Positions 17,606-24,162 of a stretch of DNA of 64,000 nucleotides are shown in pieces. Under the pieces are notes generated by a model. The model had not been told where the DNA came from, ran no database searches, and saw only the letters and a program-made list of their open reading frames with translations. Positions within the stretch are counted from its first letter, which is position 1, and every line of letters starts with the position of its first letter. This DNA comes from UBA5429 sp942493315. Its GTDB lineage: Bacteria; Bacteroidota; Bacteroidia; Bacteroidales; WCHB1-69. The translations under genes were made by a program, and so were the position numbers. The stretch is taken from contig OW818690.1 of the NCBI GenBank assembly GCA_942493315.1, positions 1,240,001 through 1,304,000 of the forward strand. Reading direction: 5' to 3'.

Positions 17606-17653
17606 GAGCACATTGAGCATTCTGAGCACATTGAGCACATGAGCATTCTGAAC
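17606..17653. repeat. GAGCACATT/GAGCATTCT repeat block
   Basis: Short units GAGCACATT and GAGCATTCT alternate directly downstream of the FkbM gene. A 21-base core (three heptamers: AGCACAT, TGAGCAT, TCTGAGC) recurs at 32664-32684 and 32699-32719, 15 kb away. A frame read through this and the heptamer block gives only low-complexity Cys/Met/Ile/His-rich sequence and is not a gene. Confidence 0.8.
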
Positions 17654-18378
17654 TAAGATTTTGACGCTACAAAATAGTATTCAATGCAATCAGTAAAGAG
17701 TTGTTCAAATCTGTTTTTAGGTATAGAAGTACCGTTTTCGTAAAATGATTTTAACGTGTAAAGGTGATATCCTAAAGTGTTTTCAAAAAAATCAAATAGT
17801 TCTTCAGGTTGTGTTCCATAGTAAAAAGCTGATCCTTTTCCATACTCAAATAAAATGATTGGATTTGATCTTTTTAGGGTATCTACAGCACCTTTTAGTA
17901 CATCAAATTCACCACCTTCAACATCAATTTTAATAAAATCTACCTGAAAATCGGAAGCAATTAGTGAATCTAAAGTAGCTAATTTAACATCAATTATCTC
18001 AATTTGAGGATTTTTGAAGTCATAAATCCGCTCTTTAATCCCACTGTATGCCGGATTTTTTTTCACCAGATGAAATTCAGTTTTACCGGAATGATCAGAT
18101 AATGCATAAGGATAAATGGTAGCAACCTCTTTAAATTTTTGTTCTAATTCAGTAAATAAATAAGGGATAGGTTCAAATCCAAGATGGTGTCCATTTGGAG
18201 CTTTTCTTAATAAAGATTGAAGAATTTCTCCTTTATGACAACCAATATCAATACAATTGTGATTTGGTTTGACAAACTTTTCAATGATCTTATTGGTTAA
18301 TCGATCATATTTTTGATTTTTCGTTATATCAATTTTTAAATAATAACAAAGTTTTTTTGCAATTTCTTTAATAATCAT
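17653..18378 (-). CDS. FkbM family methyltransferase
   Basis: A 241-residue SAM-dependent methyltransferase. The SAM-binding start is IDIGCHKGEI at about residues 38-50, followed by GFEPIPYLF and YALSDHSGKTEFHLV. The FkbM signature IKIDVEGGEFDVLKGA lies at about 147-162, and IILFEYGKGSAFYYG follows. Family members methylate sugar or polyketide hydroxyls. It starts 21 bases after sufD on the same strand and may share its transcript, but nothing ties it to Fe-S assembly. Its stop directly abuts the GAGCATTCT repeat block. The acceptor is unknown. Confidence 0.85.
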   Translation of the reverse strand: MIIKEIAKKLCYYLKIDITKNQKYDRLTNKIIEKFVKPNHNCIDIGCHKGEILQSLLRKAPNGHHLGFEPIPYLFTELEQKFKEVATIYPYALSDHSGKTEFHLVKKNPAYSGIKERIYDFKNPQIEIIDVKLATLDSLIASDFQVDFIKIDVEGGEFDVLKGAVDTLKRSNPIILFEYGKGSAFYYGTQPEELFDFFENTLGYHLYTLKSFYENGTSIPKNRFEQLFTDCIEYYFVASKS

Positions 18379-18399
18379 TAACCTTAATTTATGTGGGAT

Positions 18400-19800
18400 T
18401 TATTTTTTTAACTTCGTAGTATCTAAATCAAAGGTAAAATTCTTCTCATCAGAACAGTGTAACATACATTGATCACAGATGGATAATTCACCTTTTAGGC
18501 GACGTTTGATCATATCATTCAATCTTTCACGAAGTTTATCAATTTCTACAAAATTAGCCACTTCATTTGCAAAAGCATACATCAGCAACATACGGGCATT
18601 TCTGGGACAAATTCCTCTGGAACGAATGTAAAACATGGCATTCTCATCTAATTGTCCAACGGTGGCTCCGTGGCTACATTTTACGTCATCTGCATAGATC
18701 TCCAAAAAAGGTCGTGTAGTGATTTTGGCATCATCAGTCAACGCAATATTGCGATTCACCTGATAGGCTACCGTACGTTGTGCATCTTTCTGAACAACTA
18801 TATGCCCGTTAAAGTTAGCTCCTGCCTCATCATCTGCAATCCCTTTATACACCTGATTGCTGGTACAATCCGGAGCATTATGTAAAACAGTTACCTGATT
18901 GTCAACATATTGCTTCCGATCTACTAAATATAAACCGTATAATTTTGCATCTGCACCCGGCTCATTTAGGTTCACTTGAATTCCATTCCGCACATAGCCA
19001 CTATTAAATGTGATAATATTGGAAACAAAACGAGAATCCCTTTTTTGATTTACAAAGGTATGGTTCACCAAAAGATTCTGTTTATCTTTATTTTCCATTT
19101 TGTAATAATGCAACTGTCCATTTTCAGCAATGTCCACTTCCAGAATATTGTTGATAAAACTGTTTTCTTCATGAATCGAGTCATCGCAATGTACCAATGA
19201 GAAGGAACTGTTTTTGCCAACAATCACTAAATGACGATGTTGAACCATTATTTTATTGAACGAATCTATAACAGATACAATCTGAATGGGTTGTTCAACA
19301 ACAACATTGTCAGGAATATACACAAATATACCATCTGTAAAAAGGGCTTGATTTAATGAAATCATTCCATCCAGTTTTTCCGGATCCATTTGTGCAAAAT
19401 AGGATTGGATCAATTCCGGGTACTTTTCAAAAGCAGCTAAAATACTTCCAATAACCACTCCATTTTCATGAATCTCTAGAGGTTGATTGTTATGAGCATA
19501 CCAACCATTCAAAAAGGTATACATGGAAGTTCCAATATCTTTGATATCACAAGTAAAATATTCATTTACTGGACGAAATGGATCAGGTTGCTTTTGAATT
19601 TCAAAAAAGTTTTCAGAATGAGTCTCTAAAAGAGTATCGATAGCTTTATGTCTCCATTTTTCATTTTTATGATTTGGAAAACCTTGAATATCAAATAATT
19701 CAATCCCTCTTTTTCTGATTTGTTGAATCATGTCAGGCTCCTTCAATCCTTTACTTATCTCTTGATATTGATGGAGAAAATGGTGTTTTAAATCACTCAT
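18400..19800 (-). CDS. sufD: Fe-S assembly scaffold subunit SufD
   Basis: SufD pairs with SufB and SufC in the cytoplasmic SufBC2D complex that builds Fe-S clusters. The 466-residue protein has the N-terminal helical region with GFPNHKNEKWRHKAID, the central beta-helix (about 130-390) and the C-terminal part with ADDVKCSHGATVGQLDENAMFYIRSRG-type sequence, followed by the paired-cysteine tail CDQC and LHCSD. ISSC-type neighbours are only partial: sufC lies three bases upstream, whereas sufB and sufS are absent from the window. The pair is driven from a promoter before sufC. Confidence 0.93.
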   Translation of the reverse strand: MSDLKHHFLHQYQEISKGLKEPDMIQQIRKRGIELFDIQGFPNHKNEKWRHKAIDTLLETHSENFFEIQKQPDPFRPVNEYFTCDIKDIGTSMYTFLNGWYAHNNQPLEIHENGVVIGSILAAFEKYPELIQSYFAQMDPEKLDGMISLNQALFTDGIFVYIPDNVVVEQPIQIVSVIDSFNKIMVQHRHLVIVGKNSSFSLVHCDDSIHEENSFINNILEVDIAENGQLHYYKMENKDKQNLLVNHTFVNQKRDSRFVSNIITFNSGYVRNGIQVNLNEPGADAKLYGLYLVDRKQYVDNQVTVLHNAPDCTSNQVYKGIADDEAGANFNGHIVVQKDAQRTVAYQVNRNIALTDDAKITTRPFLEIYADDVKCSHGATVGQLDENAMFYIRSRGICPRNARMLLMYAFANEVANFVEIDKLRERLNDMIKRRLKGELSICDQCMLHCSDEKNFTFDLDTTKLKK

Positions 19801-19803
19801 GGT

Positions 19804-20568
19804 TTAGATCAGTTTACCTTGTTCATAATCGTTTTTAATCCAATCGTACCCTTTTTCTTCCAACTCAATGGCCAACTCTTTTGGTCCAGATTTAACAATT
19901 TTTCCATCAAAAAGAATATGAACAACATCGGGAACAATATAATCTAAAAGTCTTTGATAGTGAGTGATCACAACAGTCGCATTTTCGCTATTTTTCAATT
20001 GATTTACCCCATTAGCAACGATACGAAGCGCGTCAATATCCAAACCGGAATCTGTTTCATCTAAAATCGCAAGTTCAGGTTCTAAAACAGCCATTTGAAA
20101 AATCTCGTTTCTCTTTTTTTCACCACCGGAAAAACCCTCATTAACAGAGCGATCACTTAATTTGGAAGTGAGTTCAACCACCTTTTTCTTCTCTTCCATC
20201 AATTTCAAAAACTGAGCACCGGATAAGGGCTGTAACCCTTTATATTCACGAATCTCATTCAAAGCAGTTCTCATGAAATTGTTGATACTAACTCCGGGAA
20301 TCTCAACAGGATATTGAAATCCAATAAAAATCCCTTCTCTGGCTCTATCCTCAATAGGCAATTCTAATAAGTTTTTATCTTTATAAATGATAGTTCCTTC
20401 AGTAACATCAAAAACATCTTTTCCGGCAATAACGGAGGCTAAAGTACTTTTCCCGGTTCCATTCGGACCCATTATAGCATGAACTTCCCCTTTTTTAACT
20501 TCTAAGTTAACCCCTTTTAATATCTCCTTGCCCTTAATAGAAACGTGTAAATTATTGATTTTTAACAT
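19804..20568 (-). CDS. sufC: Fe-S assembly ATPase SufC
   Basis: SufC is the ABC-type ATPase of the SufBC2D scaffold and drives structural change for cluster assembly. The 254-residue length is normal. The Walker A motif GPNGTGKST is at residues 34-42, the Q-loop is in FQYPVEIPGVS, the signature is FSGGEKKRNEI and Walker B is LAILDETDSGLD, followed by the H-loop in TVVITHYQRLL. In many Bacteroidota sufC follows sufB; here it is first in its transcript with a good promoter directly upstream, so sufB must be encoded elsewhere. Confidence 0.95.
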   Translation of the reverse strand: MLKINNLHVSIKGKEILKGVNLEVKKGEVHAIMGPNGTGKSTLASVIAGKDVFDVTEGTIIYKDKNLLELPIEDRAREGIFIGFQYPVEIPGVSINNFMRTALNEIREYKGLQPLSGAQFLKLMEEKKKVVELTSKLSDRSVNEGFSGGEKKRNEIFQMAVLEPELAILDETDSGLDIDALRIVANGVNQLKNSENATVVITHYQRLLDYIVPDVVHILFDGKIVKSGPKELAIELEEKGYDWIKNDYEQGKLI

Positions 20569-20605
20569 ATTATGTTATATTTTATTGTATTAATATTTAT
20601 AACTG

Positions 20606-20638
20606 CAAATATACATTAGTTTTTTGGAATGAATCAAA
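20606..20638 (-). promoter_or_regulatory. Promoter for sufC-sufD (-33 and -7)
   Basis: On the minus strand TTTG lies at 20635-20638 and TATATTTG at 20606-20613, with 21 bases between. It predicts a leader of about 30 bases. No obvious palindrome for an Fe-S regulator was found. Confidence 0.65.
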
Positions 20639-20684
20639 AGAAAATATAAATAGATCAGATTGAAAAAAACGATACAAAATAATT

Positions 20685-20838
20685 TAACAAGTAATAGGTA
20701 AGAAGTAAGAAGTAAAAAGTAAAAAGTAAGAAGTAAAAAGTAAGAAGTAAAAAGTAAGAAGTAAAAAGTAAAAACTGAAACCTGATAATTGAAACCTGAA
20801 ACCTGATAGGTAACAAGTAATAGGTAACAATAAATAAC
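20685..20838. repeat. Array of 22 in-register heptamers
   Basis: Bases 20685-20838 split into 22 consecutive 7-base units without a slip. Nearly all begin TAA or TGA: TAACAAG, TAATAGG, alternating TAAGAAG and TAAAAAG, then TGAAACC and TGATAAT units. The pair TAACAAG-TAATAGG occurs at both ends (20685-20698 and 20811-20824), giving 14-base direct repeats that flank the array. It occupies the 397-base gap between the divergent sufC and acyltransferase genes. A frame crossing it on the minus strand yields only Phe/Leu/Tyr-rich low-complexity sequence and is not a gene. The rest of the gap holds two promoters and three AATTTAC octamer repeats at 20846-20868. Confidence 0.85.
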
Positions 20839-20876
20839 ATTTGCTAATTTACAAATTTACTAATTTACATGAGGGA

Positions 20877-20908
20877 TTGTCATTATTTCACTTTTTTTCG
20901 TATTTTTG
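20877..20908 (+). promoter_or_regulatory. Promoter for the PlsC-like acyltransferase
   Basis: TTG at 20877-20879 and TATTTTTG at 20901-20908, 21 bases apart. The leader would be about 50 bases. An ATG at 20943 is out of frame with the gene. Confidence 0.55.
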
Positions 20909-20965
20909 TGGAGTACCTTTTGAAAATCGTAAACTTTAAATCCATGATTCAAAAAAATCAGAACT

Positions 20966-21787
20966 ATGTCAGCTAATGAAATCAAAGTGAAGTATTTGGA
21001 TATCGAAAGCAAAATTTTGGAGAGCGATTCTATGTTTTTAAAAAAGCTGCCCAAATTTATGTTTCGTCTTATTTCATGGTTTGTGAAAGAGGATGAAATG
21101 AATAGAATAATGAATAAGTATTCAGAAACATCAGAAGTTACTTTCCTGGAAAAAGTTATTGAAGAGTTCCAAATAAAGATTGAAATAGAAGGTTTAGAGC
21201 ATTTGCCGGAGAATGGTAAATGCTTTTTTGTTGCTAACCACCCCTTTGGAGTGATTGATGGGTTAATATTAACCCATACAATTTGTAAAAAATATGGAAC
21301 ATTAAAAGCGATTGGCAATGATGCGTTTACTTTTATTCCACAATTGAAACCTTTGATTGCATCTGTAAATGTATATGACAGAACCTCAAGAGAATATATT
21401 TTAGCTCTTCAAAAAATTTATGAATCTGATACTCCTATGACCCATTTTCCGGCAGGGGAAGTATCCAGATTATATCATTGGAAAATTCAAGATGCTCCCT
21501 GGCAAAAAAGCTTTATAGGTAAAGCAGTTTCATGCCAGAGAGATATTATTCCTTTCCATTTTTATGGAAGAAATTCAATCCTATTTTATACCATTTTTGT
21601 AATTAGAAAGATATTCGGTATTAAACTTAATCTGGAATTAAGTTTATTAACTCGTGAAATGTTTAAAAAACGAGGCAAAACAATCCATGTAAAAATAGGC
21701 AACCCCATTTCGTATCAAACATTTGATAATTCCCATAATCATTATTCATGGGCTCAAAAAGTGAGAGATATCGTTTATGGCTTATAA
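20966..21787 (+). CDS. PlsC-like lipid acyltransferase, GlsA/OlsA-like
   Basis: A 273-residue acyltransferase of the PlsC superfamily. The catalytic block is ANHPFGVIDG with His92 and Asp98, and the substrate-binding block is FPAGEVSR at about residues 158-165. The C-terminal half, with KSFIGKAVSCQRDIIPFHFYGRNS and a final WAQKVRDIVYGL, resembles the Bacteroidota O-acyltransferases of glycine/ornithine lipid synthesis (GlsA-type) rather than housekeeping PlsC. The N-acyltransferase partner (GlsB-type) is not adjacent. A methyltransferase gene follows after 32 bases, probably in the same transcript. An assignment to aminolipid synthesis is a family-level inference. Confidence 0.78.
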   Translation: MSANEIKVKYLDIESKILESDSMFLKKLPKFMFRLISWFVKEDEMNRIMNKYSETSEVTFLEKVIEEFQIKIEIEGLEHLPENGKCFFVANHPFGVIDGLILTHTICKKYGTLKAIGNDAFTFIPQLKPLIASVNVYDRTSREYILALQKIYESDTPMTHFPAGEVSRLYHWKIQDAPWQKSFIGKAVSCQRDIIPFHFYGRNSILFYTIFVIRKIFGIKLNLELSLLTREMFKKRGKTIHVKIGNPISYQTFDNSHNHYSWAQKVRDIVYGL

Positions 21788-21819
21788 ATGCAACATTTAT
21801 TAACTAACTCAATATTTTT

Positions 21820-22590
21820 ATGAAATCTTACCTGAAAGAAATGATGTTCAGATGGTGGTACTGGTATGTAAGCCTGGTGGACAAAAAAGCGGAAATCCAA
21901 TTAATGAATTATGGATACCACGAACCTGACGAACATGTTCATTTAGATCAACAACATGAATCTAACCGCTATTCTATCCAACTTTATCATCATTTTACTA
22001 AACATGTTTCTCTTGAACAAAAAGATATTGTTGAAATTGGATCAGGTAGAGGGGGTGGAATATCTTACTTAACTGAAACTTTTAAACCAAAATCAGCACT
22101 TGGGATAGACCTTGAAATGAAAGCTGTTGAATTTTCAAAAAGTCATCACCAACTTCCAAATCTTACTTTTCTACAAGGAGATGCTCAAAAATTAAACTTG
22201 GAAAATGAATCAGTAGATGTTGTTATCAATGTGGAATCATCTCACAGATATCCTGATAATAAAGCATTTTTAAGTGAAGTTCACAGAATTTTAAGACCCA
22301 ATGGACATTTTTTGTACACAGATTTTCGATTTGATTATGAAATCGAAAAGTTTAAACAAGAATTGAGCCAATGCGGTATGGAGATCATTCAGGAAAAAAA
22401 CATCAACAATCAAGTGGTGGAAGCATTAAACCAAGATGATCAAAGAAGAAGAGATTTGGTTAAGAAATTAACGCCATTCTTCTTACATAAAGTTGCTTTG
22501 AATTTTTCAGGTGCCATAGGTTCAGAAACCTATAGAAAAATTAAAAACCAGGAGTATGTTTACTTTAGCTATATTTTGATGAAAAAATAG
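21820..22590 (+). CDS. Class I SAM-dependent methyltransferase
   Basis: A 256-residue methyltransferase with the Methyltransf_11 pattern: motif I VEIGSGRGGGISYL at about residues 69-83, ALGIDLEMKAVEFS after it, FLQGDAQKLNLENESVDVVINVESSHRYPD in pieces covering motifs II and III, and VHRILRPNGHFLYTDFR. The N-terminal aromatic stretch (FRWWYWYVS) may lie at a membrane surface. The middle resembles methyltransferases acting on lipid or phenolic glycolipid substrates. It follows the acyltransferase closely, so a lipid substrate is plausible but not shown. Confidence 0.8.
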   Translation: MKSYLKEMMFRWWYWYVSLVDKKAEIQLMNYGYHEPDEHVHLDQQHESNRYSIQLYHHFTKHVSLEQKDIVEIGSGRGGGISYLTETFKPKSALGIDLEMKAVEFSKSHHQLPNLTFLQGDAQKLNLENESVDVVINVESSHRYPDNKAFLSEVHRILRPNGHFLYTDFRFDYEIEKFKQELSQCGMEIIQEKNINNQVVEALNQDDQRRRDLVKKLTPFFLHKVALNFSGAIGSETYRKIKNQEYVYFSYILMKK

Positions 22591-22611
22591 AGTTCATTTA
22601 ATATGAACTCT
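22589..22611. terminator. Bidirectional terminator hairpin between convergent genes
   Basis: AGAGTTCAT 22589-22597 pairs perfectly with ATGAACTCT 22603-22611 around a five-base loop. The stem overlaps the stop codon of the methyltransferase gene and touches that of the thioesterase. T-rich stretches follow on both strands, the clearer one being on the minus side. Confidence 0.7.
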
Positions 22612-23051
22612 TAGCTTTTTCTCAATTCTCTAGCTTGATTATATAAAGCTTTCTCTTCTTCTGTTTGTGGTTCTACAACAATACCATGAGGTGTTGCATT
22701 GGTTGTTTCATCAACATGAATAAAGGTGATAAACCCATTTACAAAAGATTCCTGATCATGTCCTGTTGTTACTTGAATATAAGCGACTAAACTACTTTTA
22801 CCCGCAAATACAATTTTTGATGAGAATTTTAATATTTGACCGGGGCCTACTGGTTTTGTGAAATACATCCCATGAATTTTTAAACACACTACATGTTTAG
22901 GATTGATGATAGCTGCAGCTGAAACAAAACCTGACTCCACAAACCACTCTGCAGTCCTCCCTGCAAATAGAGTTCCATGGTGATTCAAATCTTCACCTTT
23001 TACTAACCGAACGGTATCAGTCCAAACCGGAATTATAATTTTGTTTTCCAT
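22611..23051 (-). CDS. Acyl-CoA thioesterase, hotdog fold
   Basis: A 146-residue hotdog-fold protein of the YciA/BFIT acyl-CoA hydrolase group, which splits fatty acyl-CoA into free acid and CoA. The conserved segment LNHHGTLFAGRTAEWFVESG at about residues 22-41 forms the hotdog helix, and FTKPVGPGQILKFSSKIVFAGKSS is the following beta region. FITFIHVDE completes the fold. The protein is a single hotdog domain and should act as an oligomer. It has its own promoter and converges with the methyltransferase gene on a shared hairpin. Confidence 0.85.
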   Translation of the reverse strand: MENKIIIPVWTDTVRLVKGEDLNHHGTLFAGRTAEWFVESGFVSAAAIINPKHVVCLKIHGMYFTKPVGPGQILKFSSKIVFAGKSSLVAYIQVTTGHDQESFVNGFITFIHVDETTNATPHGIVVEPQTEEEKALYNQARELRKS

Positions 23052-23095
23052 AAAATATTGATATTTAGCGTATTGGCAATTTAAAAATTGTTTTT

Positions 23096-23103
23096 CAAAA
23101 GTA
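23096..23103 (-). promoter_or_regulatory. Promoter -7 element for the thioesterase
   Basis: TACTTTTG on the minus strand, predicting a leader of about 37 bases. Confidence 0.5.
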
Positions 23104-23158
23104 ATTAAAAAAATGATTATAAATTGTGGTATAATGATATTTAATATAAAAAATTAAA

Positions 23159-23202
23159 TATATTTGCAAAATAAAAAAAGTAAAATTATAATTACTTTTT
23201 TT
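23159..23202 (+). promoter_or_regulatory. Promoter -7 element and leader hairpin before the DUF4249 gene
   Basis: TATATTTG at 23159-23166, followed by C, predicts transcription from about 23173. Exactly there an 11-base perfect inverted repeat begins: 23173-23183 pairs with 23192-23202, all A-T except one pair. T-rich sequence follows. The leader to the ATG is about 100 bases. The hairpin could act as a weak attenuator or protect the 5' end; its AT content makes it uncertain. Confidence 0.5.
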
Positions 23203-23275
23203 CTTATTTTTTTATCAATTACAAAGTTATTAATACAAATTAAAATCTTTTAATTAGAAATACTATAAAAATATA

Positions 23276-24151
23276 ATGAAATATTTTAAAATCGGCTCCA
23301 GCGTTTTTATTTATCTTGGAATAATTTTAACTTTAATTTCTTGTAGAGACTTGGTTCAGGATCAATTCCCTGATATTCAAAAGGTTGTTGTTAATTCAAT
23401 TTTCACTTCGCAACAAGAAATGATTTTGCATGTTTCATTTACAGCAAAAATGAATGATACTATTTTTCAAAATATTGAAAATGCCTCCATCAAGATGTAT
23501 AAAGATGATCAATTTGTGGAAAACCTTATTTATGTAGGTGATGGTTGTTATTTATCCAATGATTTATTAGAAGAAAATCATAAATATTCTTGTGAAGTTA
23601 CAGTTCCCAATCAGGGAACCTATTATTGTTCTGATTTTTTACCCCAAAAACAGAATATTACAAATATAAAACATGTCAAAATAGCCGGAATAACTGATGA
23701 AGGAGAATTATACTCTTCGGTAACTGTTAATATTGAAAATCAAGGAAATGAAAGAAAATATTATCAACTAATAGTTAAAGAAGTAAATGAAGAGGGATAT
23801 AGTTACGTCAACTTAGCCCAATTTACAGATCCTGTTTTAATTAGTGAAGGATTACCCATTTTAGTTTTTAGTAATGAAAATTTTGATGGAAATAGTTATG
23901 AAATGACAATAAATTATACGGCTACTTCATTCTCAAATTATCAACCCATTTTTAAACCAATTCAGGTTGAATTAAGATCAATAAGCTATCATTATTATCA
24001 ATATTTAAAGAGTATATATATCTATCAACAAGGAATTTATCCTGATTTTGATAATATTCCTACTTTTTCAAATATTTATTCAAATATTCAAGGGACTTAT
24101 GGAATTTTTGCAGGTTATTCCTATTATCTTTCAGATACAATAATTCCTTAA
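23276..24151 (+). CDS. DUF4249 outer-membrane-associated lipoprotein
   Basis: A 291-residue lipoprotein with signal peptide ending LTLISC and lipidated Cys23. The body matches DUF4249, a Bacteroidota family almost always found beside a TonB-dependent receptor. Visible family traits are the early VVNSIFTSQQE strand, the repeated beta-sandwich-like segments, and the C-terminal YGIFAGYS motif. The function of DUF4249 is not established; an accessory role in uptake, analogous to surface lipoproteins that sit on TonB receptors, is inferred. The TonB receptor gene starts 11 bases downstream and a small exported protein follows that. Confidence 0.82.
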   Translation: MKYFKIGSSVFIYLGIILTLISCRDLVQDQFPDIQKVVVNSIFTSQQEMILHVSFTAKMNDTIFQNIENASIKMYKDDQFVENLIYVGDGCYLSNDLLEENHKYSCEVTVPNQGTYYCSDFLPQKQNITNIKHVKIAGITDEGELYSSVTVNIENQGNERKYYQLIVKEVNEEGYSYVNLAQFTDPVLISEGLPILVFSNENFDGNSYEMTINYTATSFSNYQPIFKPIQVELRSISYHYYQYLKSIYIYQQGIYPDFDNIPTFSNIYSNIQGTYGIFAGYSYYLSDTIIP

Positions 24152-24162
24152 TTTGAATTAAT

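Noticed and set aside
17452..17646. Minus-strand open frame of 64 codons across the rpsU promoter region
   Set aside because: It translates heptamer and GAGCACATT repeats into Cys/Met- and Ile/His-rich low-complexity sequence and contains the rpsU promoter.
20655..20840. Minus-strand open frame of 61 codons between sufC and the acyltransferase
   Set aside because: It is the heptamer array read in one frame (Phe/Leu/Tyr repeats) and has no gene-like start region.
20860..21318. 152-codon minus-strand frame opposite the PlsC-like acyltransferase
   Set aside because: It is antisense to a gene with clear catalytic motifs and has no recognisable features.
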